A stretch of DNA of 64,000 nt from DASWOJ01 sp964250755 (GTDB lineage Bacteria; Pseudomonadota; Alphaproteobacteria; Acetobacterales; Acetobacteraceae): assembly GCA_964250755.1 (NCBI GenBank), contig CAXUHB010000017.1, positions 10,319 to 74,318 of the forward strand, in the 5' to 3' direction. Below, piece by piece: positions 1-8,056 of the stretch; the first letter of the stretch is position 1, and every line of letters begins with the position of its first letter. Position numbers and translations under genes: made by a program. The notes below the pieces were generated by a model that saw only the letters and a program-made list of their open reading frames with translations, ran no database searches and was not told the origin of the DNA.

Positions 1-236
1 TGCTGACTGTTGAGCCGCACCCCCGCAACGTGCAGGTGCTGGTGGACGACGACGGCCCCGGCATCGCCCCGGACCGGCGGGAAAGCGTGTTCCGCCCTTT
101 CGAGAGCGGCCCGGACGGCGGCACCGGTCTGGGCCTGACCATCGCCCGCGACATCGTGCGCGCCCACGGCGGCGACATCGTGCTGGAGGGCAGCCCGCTG
201 GGTGGGCTGCGCGCACGGATGCGCCTGCCAGTGTAA
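1..236 (+). CDS. Sensor histidine kinase, C-terminal end (partial)
   Basis: Only the last part of the protein is here; the frame is open from base 3 and ends at TAA 234-236. The visible residues carry the ATP-binding boxes of a HATPase_c domain: DDDGPGI (G1 box) and GGTGLGLTIARDIVRAHGG (G2 box), followed by a short C-terminus ending in LPV. These kinases autophosphorylate a histidine and pass the phosphate to a response regulator, usually as membrane-bound dimers. The sensor domain, dimerisation helix and any partner regulator lie upstream of the window, so the signal cannot be guessed. It lies on the same strand as hisG, with about 115 bases between them. Confidence 0.85.
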   Translation, partial: LTVEPHPRNVQVLVDDDGPGIAPDRRESVFRPFESGPDGGTGLGLTIARDIVRAHGGDIVLEGSPLGGLRARMRLPV

Positions 237-351
237 TGTGACCCGCGGACGGCCAACCCCGCCATGCCGCATCCGGGGTTCCGGCCCTGGCCCGCCGGTG
301 CTAGACGCCCCCCATGCAACCCAGTGCCACCCGCATTTCCATCCACGTTCC

Positions 352-1059
352 ATGACGGCCCCCTTCCCCGCCGCTGCCCTGCAGCCGGATGTGCAGGGGC
401 CGCTGGTGCTGGCGCTGCCCAAGGGACGCATCCTGGGGGAGTGCGGGCCGTTGCTGGAGCGGGCCGGCATACGCCCCGCACCGGATCTGCATGACGAAGA
501 CAGCCGCCGGCTGCGGTTTCCCACGGACGATCCCGAACTGGATGTGGTGCGGGTGCGGCCCTTCGACGTCGCCACCTTCGTCGCGTTTGGCGGAGCGCAG
601 ATGGGCATCTGCGGCGCCGACGTGCTGATGGAGTTCGACTATTCCGAAATTTATGCGCCGCTCGATCTGGGCATCGGGCGCTGCCGGGTCAGCGTGGCGG
701 AGCCGGTGGAGACCGCGGGGACCGACGACCCCGCTACTTGGTCACGCGTGCGGGTTGCGACCAAGTATCCCGGCATCGCCCGCCGCCACTACGCCGCCCG
801 CGGCATCCAGGCGGAGGTGGTCCACCTGAACGGAGCGATGGAGCTGGCGCCGGGCTTGGGCCTGTCCCGGCTGATCGTGGACCTCGTGCAAACCGGCAGC
901 ACCCTGAAGGCCAACGGCTTGCAGGAGACCGAGGTGATCGCCCACGTCACCAGCCGTCTGATCGTGAACCGCACGGCGCTGAAGACCCGCCCCGGCGAGG
1001 TCGGCGCCTGGATCGCCCGCTTCCGCACCGCGCTTGCCGGATCAGAGGCGGCGGCATGA
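352..1059 (+). CDS. hisG: ATP phosphoribosyltransferase catalytic subunit, short form
   Basis: First step of histidine synthesis: joins ATP and PRPP to give phosphoribosyl-ATP. The chosen ATG at 352 gives 235 residues starting MTAPFPAAAL; the frame is open further upstream but that part has no family resemblance. Visible family motifs are ALPKGRILGE near residue 21, GICGADVLMEFD, VATKYPGIARRHYA and the PRPP-binding stretch DLVQTGSTLKANGL. The length is that of the short HisG form, which lacks the C-terminal regulatory domain and in known bacteria works as a complex with HisZ; no hisZ is in the window. The TGA stop is followed 11 bases later by hisD, so the two are very likely co-transcribed. 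Confidence 0.95.
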   Translation: MTAPFPAAALQPDVQGPLVLALPKGRILGECGPLLERAGIRPAPDLHDEDSRRLRFPTDDPELDVVRVRPFDVATFVAFGGAQMGICGADVLMEFDYSEIYAPLDLGIGRCRVSVAEPVETAGTDDPATWSRVRVATKYPGIARRHYAARGIQAEVVHLNGAMELAPGLGLSRLIVDLVQTGSTLKANGLQETEVIAHVTSRLIVNRTALKTRPGEVGAWIARFRTALAGSEAAA

Positions 1060-1069
1060 GGAAGGCGGC

Positions 1070-2386
1070 ATGAAGCGCCTGTCCACGGCGGAGGTCGGGT
1101 TCGAGGAGGCGTTCGCGGCCTTGCTGGGCGAGGCGCGCGAGACGACGGCCCGGGTGGATGGCGCGGTTGCCGCCATTATCGCCGCCGTGCGAAGCAGGGG
1201 CGACGCGGCGTTGTGCGAGTACACGGCGCAGTTCGACCGCCAAACCTTGACGCCAGCCACGCTACGCGTGACGGCTGACGAGATTGATGCGGCCACGGCC
1301 GGCATCCCCGGCGTGCTGGCCGATGCGCTGGACCTTGCGGCGCGGCGGATCGAGGCGTTCCACCGGGCGCAAATGCCAACGGACTTGCAGCACACGGACG
1401 ACGCCGGGCTGACGCTGGGGATGCGATGGACGCCGCTGGACGCAGTGGGCCTGTATGTGCCGGGGGGCAAAGCGTCTTATCCGTCCTCCGTGCTGATGAA
1501 TGCCATGCCGGCGCGGGTTGCGGGGGTGGGGCGGATTGCGATGTGCGTGCCGTGCCCGGGCGGGGTGCTGAGCCCGCTGGTCCTGGCCGCCGCGCGGCGG
1601 GCCGGCGTGACGGAGGTTTACCGCGTCGGCGGCGCGCAGGCCGTGGCGGCGATGGCGTATGGCACAGCCACCATCCCGCCGGTGGACCGCATCGTTGGCC
1701 CCGGCAACGCCTATGTGGCGGAGGCCAAGCGGCAGGTGTTCGGGCGTGTTGGCATAGACAGCATCGCCGGGCCGTCCGAGGTGGTGATCCTGGCCGATGG
1801 GGCCAACGATCCCCGGCACGTAGCACTGGACCTGCTGGCGCAGGCCGAACATGACGAGGCCGCGCAGAGCATCCTTGTCACCATCGATGCCGCCTTCGCC
1901 GATGCCGTGGCCGCTGCCGTCGAGGCCGAGCTGCCGTCCCTGCCGCGGGAGGCCATTGCGGGGGCGAGCTGGCGGGACCACGGCGCCATCGTGCTGGTGC
2001 GGGATTGGGACGAAGGGGCGGCGCTGACCAATCAGTTGGCGCCCGAGCACCTGCAAGTGATGGTGCCCGACCCCCGCCCCCTGTTCGCCAGGATCCGCCA
2101 CGCCGGGGCAGCCTTCCTGGGGGCATATTGCCCCGAGGCCGTGGGCGACTACGTGGCTGGGCCGAATCATGTGCTGCCGACAGGACGCACGTCGCGGTTT
2201 GCGTCGGGACTGTCGGTGTTCGACTTCATCAAGCGCACCACATGGGTGGAGGCCGGGGCGAAGGCGCTGGGGCGGGTTGGCCCGGCCGCGGTCGCGCTGG
2301 CCGAGGCCGAAGGGCTGCATGCCCATGCGCGGAGCATCGCGGTGCGGCTGGCTTCGCCTGCCCCCTTCGGGAGAGGGTTGAGGTGA
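1070..2386 (+). CDS. hisD: Histidinol dehydrogenase
   Basis: Zinc and NAD-dependent enzyme that oxidises L-histidinol to L-histidine in two steps, the last reactions of the pathway. ATG at 1070 is preceded by GAGGAAGGCGGC, a good ribosome binding site; product 438 residues. Family signatures include VGLYVPGGKASYPSSVLMN, VDRIVGPGNAYVAEAKR, SIAGPSEVV and DYVAGPNHVLPTGRTSRFAS with the zinc-ligand and catalytic histidines. The normal C-terminus (HAHARSIAVRLAS) is followed by PAPFGRGLR, which is encoded by the first arm of a dispersed repeat; the TGA stop also lies inside that arm. The element therefore appears to have landed at the end of the gene and replaced its stop codon. Confidence 0.96.
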   Translation: MKRLSTAEVGFEEAFAALLGEARETTARVDGAVAAIIAAVRSRGDAALCEYTAQFDRQTLTPATLRVTADEIDAATAGIPGVLADALDLAARRIEAFHRAQMPTDLQHTDDAGLTLGMRWTPLDAVGLYVPGGKASYPSSVLMNAMPARVAGVGRIAMCVPCPGGVLSPLVLAAARRAGVTEVYRVGGAQAVAAMAYGTATIPPVDRIVGPGNAYVAEAKRQVFGRVGIDSIAGPSEVVILADGANDPRHVALDLLAQAEHDEAAQSILVTIDAAFADAVAAAVEAELPSLPREAIAGASWRDHGAIVLVRDWDEGAALTNQLAPEHLQVMVPDPRPLFARIRHAGAAFLGAYCPEAVGDYVAGPNHVLPTGRTSRFASGLSVFDFIKRTTWVEAGAKALGRVGPAAVALAEAEGLHAHARSIAVRLASPAPFGRGLR

Positions 2387-2496
2387 GGGAAGCCGCCAGC
2401 GCGCCGTTCATCATAGGCAGAACGGCCCTCAGCGGGTGAGGCTGACGCTGCGTTGCTTCCCTCACCCCAACCCTCTCCCGAAGGGAGGGGGAGCAG
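2361..2496. repeat. REPIN-like paired element, copy 1
   Basis: Left arm 2361-2394 (CCTTCGGGAGAGGG then TTGAGGTGAGGGAAGCC) and inverted right arm 2455-2496 (GCTTCCCTCACCCCAACCC then TCTCCCGAAGGGAGGGGG), separated by about 60 bases. Each arm is itself a small hairpin, and the whole can fold into one long hairpin. It bridges hisD and infA; the left arm encodes the last residues and stop of hisD. The same architecture recurs through the window. Confidence 0.85.
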
Positions 2497-2584
2497 ATGC
2501 GGCGCTGGGTTGATCCGTCCCGCTCTCGTCATCACATTTCGCCGTGAAATCAAACCTGCCCACACAACAAGATCAAGGAACCTG

Positions 2585-2803
2585 ATGTCCAAAGAAGACA
2601 TGATCGAATTCAGCGGCACCGTCATGGAGCTGCTGCCCAATGCCATGTTCCGCGTGAAGCTGGACAACGAGCACTCCATCCTGGCCCACACCAGCGGCAA
2701 GATGCGGAAGAACCGCATCCGCGTGCTGGCCGGGGACCGGGTGAACGTGGAGATGACGCCGTACGACCTGTCCAAAGGCCGGATCACGTTCCGGTTCAAG
2801 TAG
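2585..2803 (+). CDS. infA: Translation initiation factor IF-1
   Basis: Binds the A site of the 30S subunit during initiation. The 72-residue product beginning MSKEDMIEFSGTVMELLPNA is a single OB-fold of the usual IF-1 length, with the conserved AHTSGKMRKNRIRVLAGDRV and ending GRITFRFK. ATG 2585 is preceded by AAGGAACC. It starts about 90 bases after a REPIN-like element and is followed by maf on the same strand after about 120 bases. Alphaproteobacteria often carry infA next to maf, which supports both calls. Confidence 0.97.
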   Translation: MSKEDMIEFSGTVMELLPNAMFRVKLDNEHSILAHTSGKMRKNRIRVLAGDRVNVEMTPYDLSKGRITFRFK

Positions 2804-2924
2804 CAGGCGCGGCAGGCAGTGCGGGCCACCCGATGCATCCCATCATTGCCGTGCCGCTGAGGCCGCCCGCAATTGCGGGCGTCGCGTTGCACTCTGCCAG
2901 CGCATCGCAGCTTGGTTCACGCCC

Positions 2925-3497
2925 CTGACCCCTCCCCTGATCCTCGCCTCCGCCAGCCCGCGCCGTTTGGCCCTGCTGGCCCAAGTCGGCATTGCCCCTG
3001 ACCGCGTCGCCCCGGCCGACATTGACGAGACGCCGCACCGCGGGGAGCTGCCGCGGCTCTATGCCGAGCGCATGGCTGCCGAAAAGGCCCGCCGCGTCGC
3101 CGAACCCGGCACCTACACCCTGTCCGCCGACACCGTCGTCGCCCTGGGCCGCCGCATCATGCCCAAGGCCGCGGACGAGGCGGAGGTGCGCGCCTGCCTC
3201 GGTCTGCTGTCGGGCCGGCGGCACCACGTCCTGACGGCGCTGGTGCTGGTCGGCCCGGATGGCGGCGTGTCCGCCCGCGTGTCGGACAGCGTGGTCGGCT
3301 TCGCGCGGCTGATGCCGCAACAGGTGGATGCCTATGCGGCATGTGGGGAGGGTGTGGGCAAGGCGGGCGGGTATGCCATCCAGGGCCGGGCCGCGGCGTT
3401 CGTGCGCTTTCTGTCCGGCAGCTACAGCGGGGTGGTGGGCCTGCCCCTGTTCGAGGCGTCGCAGGTGCTGCGCGGGCGCGGCTACCTCGTGCCGTGA
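2925..3497 (+). CDS. maf: Maf-like nucleotide pyrophosphatase
   Basis: Maf proteins hydrolyse non-canonical or excess nucleoside triphosphates (dTTP/UTP or m7GTP types) to monophosphates and affect septum formation. No ATG, GTG or TTG in this frame precedes the invariant N-terminal motif; the only fitting initiator is CTG at 2925, giving MTPPLILASASPRRLALL, exactly the family start, and 190 residues. The next in-frame candidate, TTG at 2967, would delete the ASASPRR substrate loop. Other motifs are ADTVVALG and SGRRHHVLTALV, and YAIQGRAAAFV. No clear ribosome binding site precedes the CTG. Its stop overlaps the GTG start of the next gene (GTGA), indicating translational coupling. Confidence 0.88.
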   Translation: MTPPLILASASPRRLALLAQVGIAPDRVAPADIDETPHRGELPRLYAERMAAEKARRVAEPGTYTLSADTVVALGRRIMPKAADEAEVRACLGLLSGRRHHVLTALVLVGPDGGVSARVSDSVVGFARLMPQQVDAYAACGEGVGKAGGYAIQGRAAAFVRFLSGSYSGVVGLPLFEASQVLRGRGYLVP

Positions 3498-4600
3498 CCA
3501 CCCGCATCCTGGCGGCGTGCAGCCCTGGGGAGGTGCGTGTGGCTGCCGTCCGGGATGGCGCCCTGCTGGACTACGCCATCTGGCGGCCGGGACACCCGGA
3601 CGGCGTGGGCGACCTGCTGCGCGGGCGGGTGTCGGCGCGGGTGCCGGCAATGGCCGGGGTGTTCGTGGTGCTGCCCGGCGGCGCCGATGGATTCCTGCCG
3701 GACAGCGAGGGCGGGGCCAGGCTGTCCGGCGGCATGGCGGCGGGCGTGCGCGTCACCCGTGCCGCGCAGGGCGGCAAGGGGCCGCGCTTGTCCGCCCGCG
3801 GCGCCCCTCCGGTTCCGCCCGGCCCGCCCGCCTTGCTTGCCCGCGGCCCCGGCGCGGTCGAGCGGCTGGCCGCCCTGCACCCGGACGCGCCCGTTGTTGC
3901 CGACGACCCGGCGCTGGTGGCGCAGCTCCGCCCGGTGCTGGGCGGGGGCATCCAGGCCGGCCCCGTGCTGGACGACGCGCTGCTGGGATGGATGGACGCC
4001 CTTTCCTCCTCCGAGGTTCCGCTGCCCGGCGGCGCATGCGCCAGCATCCATCCGACGCCGGCCCTGGTGGCGATAGATGTGGACGCCGGGGCAGCCACGG
4101 CGGACCGCCGGACCAAGCCGGCGGCGCAGATGGCGGCGAACTTGGCGGCGCTGCCGGAGATCGCGCGCCAGATACGCCTGCGGAACCTGTCCGGCGCCAT
4201 CCTGGTGGACGTGGCCGGCATGAGCATCCGCCGCCGCCCCGCCCTGGCTCCGGCCTTCGAGGCCGCGCTGGCTGGCGACCCTCTGCGCCCGCGTTTCCTG
4301 GGCTTCACGGCGCTGGGCCTGGCGGAGATCATGCGCCCGCGGGTGCATCCACCCCTGCACGAGCTGCTGCGCGGGCCGCACGCCGCCGGGCTGGCGGGGC
4401 TCCGAGCGGTGATGGAAGCCGCTGCCGCCGAACCCTCCGCCGCCTTTGCCCTGCGCTGCGCCCCGGACGTGGCGGCGGCGCTGGAAGCGGACCCGGTGGC
4501 CCTGCCGGACCTTGCGCGGCGCACGGGCCGGCCCCTGATAGTGCAGCCCAGCCCGGGGCTGGCCCTGTCCGGGTGGACCGTTGACCGGGTGGACCGTTGA
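3494..4600 (+). CDS. Ribonuclease E/G family protein
   Basis: Small member of the RNase E/G endoribonucleases, 368 residues, GTG start overlapping the maf stop. An S1-like RNA-binding segment is visible early (DLLRGRVSARVPAMAGVFVV). The catalytic half contains VAIDVDAGAATADRR and RQIRLRNLSGAILVDVAGM, so the two Mg-binding aspartates of the family appear to be kept. The C-terminal zinc-link and scaffold of full RNase E/G (about 490 residues or more) are absent. This compact version linked to maf and yacG is common in alphaproteobacteria; it is probably involved in rRNA or mRNA processing. Its stop overlaps a possible TTG start of yacG. Confidence 0.88.
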   Translation: MTTRILAACSPGEVRVAAVRDGALLDYAIWRPGHPDGVGDLLRGRVSARVPAMAGVFVVLPGGADGFLPDSEGGARLSGGMAAGVRVTRAAQGGKGPRLSARGAPPVPPGPPALLARGPGAVERLAALHPDAPVVADDPALVAQLRPVLGGGIQAGPVLDDALLGWMDALSSSEVPLPGGACASIHPTPALVAIDVDAGAATADRRTKPAAQMAANLAALPEIARQIRLRNLSGAILVDVAGMSIRRRPALAPAFEAALAGDPLRPRFLGFTALGLAEIMRPRVHPPLHELLRGPHAAGLAGLRAVMEAAAAEPSAAFALRCAPDVAAALEADPVALPDLARRTGRPLIVQPSPGLALSGWTVDRVDR

Positions 4601-4611
4601 AAGGACCGTGC

Positions 4612-4821
4612 GTGCCTGATCCCCTGCCCGCCATCAAGCCCTGCCCTATCTGCCGCCGCCCGGCGGAGACGGCGCGGTTCCGCCCATTCTGCTCCGCCCG
4701 TTGCGCCGACGTGGACCTGGGCCGCTGGTTCGGCGGCGCCTACGCTATCCCCGGCCCACCGCCGGAGCTGGAGGAGGACTCGCTTTCTGTCCCCTCTCCC
4801 TCCAGGAGAGAGCCGGGGTGA
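4612..4821 (+). CDS. yacG: Zinc-binding DNA gyrase inhibitor YacG
   Basis: Small zinc protein; the E. coli homologue binds GyrB and inhibits gyrase. GTG 4612 with AAGGA six bases upstream is the preferred start (69 residues); an upstream TTG at 4597 overlapping the previous stop is possible. The zinc motif CPICRRP...FCSARCADVDLGRW supplies four cysteines in the C-x2-C / C-x3-C arrangement. The last residues (about SVPSPSRREPG) and the TGA stop are encoded by an arm of the dispersed repeat, so the natural C-terminus has been replaced, as in hisD. The core domain is intact and the gene is probably functional. Confidence 0.9.
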   Translation: MPDPLPAIKPCPICRRPAETARFRPFCSARCADVDLGRWFGGAYAIPGPPPELEEDSLSVPSPSRREPG

Positions 4822-4830
4822 AGGGGGTTT
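4787..4830. repeat. REP-like single arm at the end of yacG
   Basis: CCCTCTCCCTCCAGGAGAG followed by AGCCGGGGTGAAGGGGG matches the left arm of the paired elements elsewhere, with some decay. The TGA of GGGGTGA is the yacG stop. No convincing right arm follows; CGGAGCCTCCTCAC at about 4908-4921 may be its truncated start, just before relaxase-type remnant DNA. Confidence 0.7.
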
Positions 4831-4991
4831 TGCGGCGCTGCCCGTCGGAAAGCAGGACCGCGCGCAGGCAGTGCACGCAGGCAGCGCACGCTGCGTCCTG
4901 CTCCGCGGCGGAGCCTCCTCACGTCTATCGTTGTCTGCACGGCTACTGAAGATATGCCCTCTCAGATGCTGCCAGCCGTGAGAAGGCTGGC

Positions 4992-5123
4992 GTGAACCGG
5001 ATGACACCGAGGCATTTGGCCATTCTGCTTGCTGCCGGAGCCGCAGGTGGCCTTGGCGGCCCCTACATATCGCCCGTCACTTGCCTGGCGTTGCCGACAG
5101 CAGCATGGCACGCAACGCTGTAG
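4992..5123 (+). CDS. Small hypothetical membrane protein upstream of relaxase remnant
   Basis: 43 residues from GTG 4992, with GAGAAGG about six bases upstream; an ATG at 5001 is an alternative. The product starts VNRMTPRHLAILLAAGAAGG and has one hydrophobic stretch. It overlaps the next small ORF (5105). I do not recognise it. Its position just before a relaxase-type N-terminus suggests it came with mobilisation DNA, but that is inference, and it may simply be chance coding in decayed sequence. Confidence 0.35.
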   Translation: MNRMTPRHLAILLAAGAAGGLGGPYISPVTCLALPTAAWHATL

Positions 5124-5209
5124 GCAGCGCCATCACCTTCCTTGCTGTCATTGCCGCACAGGTGTGCATCCGTTTATGGGAGCGGCGGCGATGGGCCAAG
5201 GGCGGCTAG
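5105..5209 (+). CDS. Small hypothetical single-pass membrane protein
   Basis: 34 residues starting MARNAVGSAITFLAVIAAQV and ending WERRRWAKGG: one hydrophobic segment followed by a strongly basic tail. It overlaps the preceding small ORF and ends 12 bases before the relaxase-like fragment, so the three look like the ordered start of a mobilisation operon. No family recognised; coding status uncertain. Confidence 0.35.
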   Translation: MARNAVGSAITFLAVIAAQVCIRLWERRRWAKGG

Positions 5210-5221
5210 GACCGATCTGCC

Positions 5222-5330
5222 GTGGCGATCCATTACTTCTCCGCCAAGGTAATCGACCGCAGCGCGAGACGTGGGGCCGTTGCGGCGGCAGCTCATCGCA
5301 CGGCGGAGCGGCTGTTTCCTAAGCCATCTC
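5222..5330 (+). pseudogene. 5' fragment of a MobA/MobL/TraA-type relaxase
   Basis: From GTG 5222 the translation reads VAIHYFSAKVIDRSARRGAV then AAAAHRTAERL. This is the N-terminal signature of plasmid relaxases of the MobQ/TraA group, which begin MAIYH-S-K-ISR--G-SAVAAAAYR---L; in those enzymes the catalytic tyrosine and histidine triad follow. After about 35 codons the resemblance stops, and the open frame beyond (overlapping the DUF2339 gene out of phase) has no relaxase motifs. It is therefore a truncated remnant of a mobilisation gene, evidence of past plasmid or integrative-element insertion. No oriT was recognised. Confidence 0.65.
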
Positions 5331-5411
5331 ACAGCCCAAGCCCACGGGAAGACGCAGCCGGACGGTTCCACCACCACCTTGACGCCCCGCTCCCACGCGT
5401 GAACATGCGGG

Positions 5412-7988
5412 ATGGAGTGGGTCATCCTCGGGCTGCTGGTCGTGGCCGGATACGTCCTTGGGATCGCCGGATTCGTGATCGCACTGCTGTCGCGGGCGGA
5501 GGTGCGGACGCTGCGGGCGTCCGTTGCGCGGCTCGCTGCGGGTGCCGGACCATCCACCGCGCAGCCGCTCCAGCCCACGCCTGCTGCTCCGCTGGCTACG
5601 CCGGCGCCTGCCGCCCCAGCCCTGCCTGCTCCGCTGCTCCCGCCCCCCGCAGCTCCGCCCGCCCCTGCCCGCCCCCGCATAGACTGGGAGCAGGCGCTGA
5701 CGCAGCGCTGGGGCGTCTGGGCCGGTGCGGCGGCGCTGCTGCTGGCCGGCGTGTTCCTGGTCCGCACCGCGGTCGAGAGCGGGTGGCTCGGTCCCGGCCC
5801 GCGCTGCGCCATTGCCGCCGTGCTGGGGGCGCTGCTGGCCGCGGGTGCCGAAGCGCTGCGGCGGCGTCCTGTCCCGGGTGCATTGGCGGACCAGGCCCCG
5901 GCGGCGCTGGCTGCAGGGGCGGTTGGCGTGTGGCTGGCGGGCGGTTACGCCGCGGGGCCGCTGTATGGACTGGTGCCGGACCTCGTAACCTTCGTGCTGA
6001 TGGCTGCGGCGTCGCTGGCCGGGCTGGCGCTGTCGGTGCGGTTCGGGCCGCTGGTGGGGGCTGTGGGACTGGCGGCGGCGTTCGGGACGCCCGCGCTGAT
6101 CGGGTCGGACAACCCCTCGGTCCCCGGGCTGTTCGGCTACCTGCTGGTGGTATCGGCGGCGGCCTGGGCAGTGGTGCGCTTCACCGCCTGGACCTGGCTG
6201 GGCTGGGCCGCCGCGGCAGGCGGCGCAATCTGGGTAGCCGCCTATGCCGTTGCGGGCGCCCACCGGGACGTGTGGGCGCCCGGCCTGTTCGTACCCGCCG
6301 CCGCCGGGCTGAGCCTGCTGCTCCTGCCCGGCGCGGCCTTGGATCATCCGGTCGGGCGCCGCCTGTCCTGGGCGCCGGTGCTGGTGCTGGGCCTGGCCGG
6401 GCTGTGGCTGACCGTGCTGACCGGGGACGCGGAGGCGCGCATGGGCGTGCTGCTGCTTGCCCCCGCCACGGCGGCCAAGGGCTGGGCCGACCCGCGCCTG
6501 GCCCGCCTGCCGCAGCTTGCCGCGGGACTGATGCTGCTGGTCCTGCTGACCTGGGCGCTGCCGGCCTGGCAGCCGACCGGCGAGGCCATCACGATCGAGG
6601 GCGTCGTCCAGGCCGTCCTGCCCGGACCTTGGGCGCCCGACGCCTTGCTGCCCTTCTTGGAGACTGCGGCGGCGATGGCAGCCTGGTTCGCCGGGGCCGG
6701 GCTGCTGGGGGAGCGCCGGACGCTCCGACCGTTGCCCTGGGCGGCGCTGGCCGCAGGAGTGCCGGTGCTGGTGCTGGCGGCGGCCTACGTCCAGGCTGGC
6801 AGGTTTCAGTCCCACGCCGCCTGGTCCGCCGCCGCCATGCTCCTGGCCGCCGCGCTGACCGCCGCCGCGGCCCTGGCCCGGCGCGAGGGGTCGGTGCCCC
6901 GGGCCGGCGTCCATGCCGCGGGAGTGGCCGCCGCCCTGGCGCTCGGCGCGGCGATCCTGCTGAGCGACGCCTGGCTGACCCTGGCCTTGGCGCTGCTGCT
7001 GCCGGCGCTGGCGTGGATCGAGGGGGCCGCAGGCGTGCCGATGCGCCGGGTCGCGCTGGCGGCAGCAGGCGTGGTGCTGGCCCGGCTGGTGCTGAACCCC
7101 TGGGTGCTGGGCTACGAGGTCGGCAGCCTGCCCGTGCTGAACGGCTTGCTGCTGGCCTATGGCGTCCCGGCGCTGTGCTTCGCCGCGGCGGCCCTGATGT
7201 TCCGCCGCCGGGCGGACGACCTGGTTGTGGCGGTGCTGGAGGCCGGGGCGCTGGCCTTGCTCGCGGCGCTGCTGGTCCTGCAGGTCCACCACGCCGCGAA
7301 CGGCGGCGCGCTGGACCTGCAGGACCCCGGCTTCGGCGAGGCCGCGGTGCAGGTGGACGCGCTCGGGCTGCTGGCGCTGGGCACGGCCTGGCTGGACCGG
7401 CGCCGCCCGCGCCCGATGCTGGGGCATGGCTGGCGCATCCTGGGCGGTGTCGCCCTGGCGGGCGGGGCGGGCCTCGTCCTGCTCAACCCGGCATTGACTG
7501 GGGCGGCGGCAGGGACGGGCCTGATTTGGAACGCGCTGTTGCCGGCCTACCTCGTTCCGGTGCTGCTGGCCGTCGCGTCCCTACGCATGGGCCTCCCGCC
7601 GCGGCGGGTGCTGGCGGCCTATGCGGGGGCGGCGGCTTTCACATGGGCGACGCTGCAGGTGCGGCAGGCGTTCCACCGCGGGCAGTTGTCCGCGTTCGGG
7701 GACGGCGCGATGACCGATGCCGAGGGCTGGGCCTACTCCGGCGCCTGGCTGCTGCTGGGCGCCGCGCTCATGACGGCGGGGCTGCGGACCGGCCAGCGCC
7801 CGCTGCGGCTGGCGGCGCTGGCGCTGGTCGGGCTGGTGACCGCCAAGGTGTTCCTGCTGGATATGTCGGGCCTGCAGGGGCTGTGGCGGGTGCTGTCCTT
7901 CCTGGGGCTGGGGCTATGCCTGATCGGGCTGGGCGCGCTGTATCGCCGCTTCGTGCAGCCGGCGGCGGGGACGGCCCCGGATGCGTGA
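5412..7988 (+). CDS. DUF2339 family polytopic membrane protein
   Basis: 858 residues, almost entirely alternating hydrophobic segments, so a multi-pass inner-membrane protein. The N-terminus MEWVILGLLVVAGYVLGIAG is one membrane segment; residues about 45-90 are a Pro/Ala-rich linker; then ARPRIDWEQALTQRWGVWAG marks the start of the DUF2339 domain, followed by many more predicted segments. The size and the short N-terminal anchor plus linker fit the family, whose function is unknown. The start ATG lies just after the relaxase remnant; a clear ribosome binding site is not obvious. The flanking accessory DNA does not suggest a role. Confidence 0.85.
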   Translation: MEWVILGLLVVAGYVLGIAGFVIALLSRAEVRTLRASVARLAAGAGPSTAQPLQPTPAAPLATPAPAAPALPAPLLPPPAAPPAPARPRIDWEQALTQRWGVWAGAAALLLAGVFLVRTAVESGWLGPGPRCAIAAVLGALLAAGAEALRRRPVPGALADQAPAALAAGAVGVWLAGGYAAGPLYGLVPDLVTFVLMAAASLAGLALSVRFGPLVGAVGLAAAFGTPALIGSDNPSVPGLFGYLLVVSAAAWAVVRFTAWTWLGWAAAAGGAIWVAAYAVAGAHRDVWAPGLFVPAAAGLSLLLLPGAALDHPVGRRLSWAPVLVLGLAGLWLTVLTGDAEARMGVLLLAPATAAKGWADPRLARLPQLAAGLMLLVLLTWALPAWQPTGEAITIEGVVQAVLPGPWAPDALLPFLETAAAMAAWFAGAGLLGERRTLRPLPWAALAAGVPVLVLAAAYVQAGRFQSHAAWSAAAMLLAAALTAAAALARREGSVPRAGVHAAGVAAALALGAAILLSDAWLTLALALLLPALAWIEGAAGVPMRRVALAAAGVVLARLVLNPWVLGYEVGSLPVLNGLLLAYGVPALCFAAAALMFRRRADDLVVAVLEAGALALLAALLVLQVHHAANGGALDLQDPGFGEAAVQVDALGLLALGTAWLDRRRPRPMLGHGWRILGGVALAGGAGLVLLNPALTGAAAGTGLIWNALLPAYLVPVLLAVASLRMGLPPRRVLAAYAGAAAFTWATLQVRQAFHRGQLSAFGDGAMTDAEGWAYSGAWLLLGAALMTAGLRTGQRPLRLAALALVGLVTAKVFLLDMSGLQGLWRVLSFLGLGLCLIGLGALYRRFVQPAAGTAPDA

Positions 7989-8056
7989 GCATGGGGACGC
8001 CGCGGGCAAAGCGTAACCAGGCAGGGCGCGCAATGCGCCGTTGCCAGGAGAACGCC

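Noticed and set aside
5319..7427. 702-codon open frame on the - strand opposite the DUF2339 gene
   Set aside because: Gln/Arg/Gly-rich shadow of a GC-rich gene; no domain, while the sense frame encodes a coherent membrane protein.
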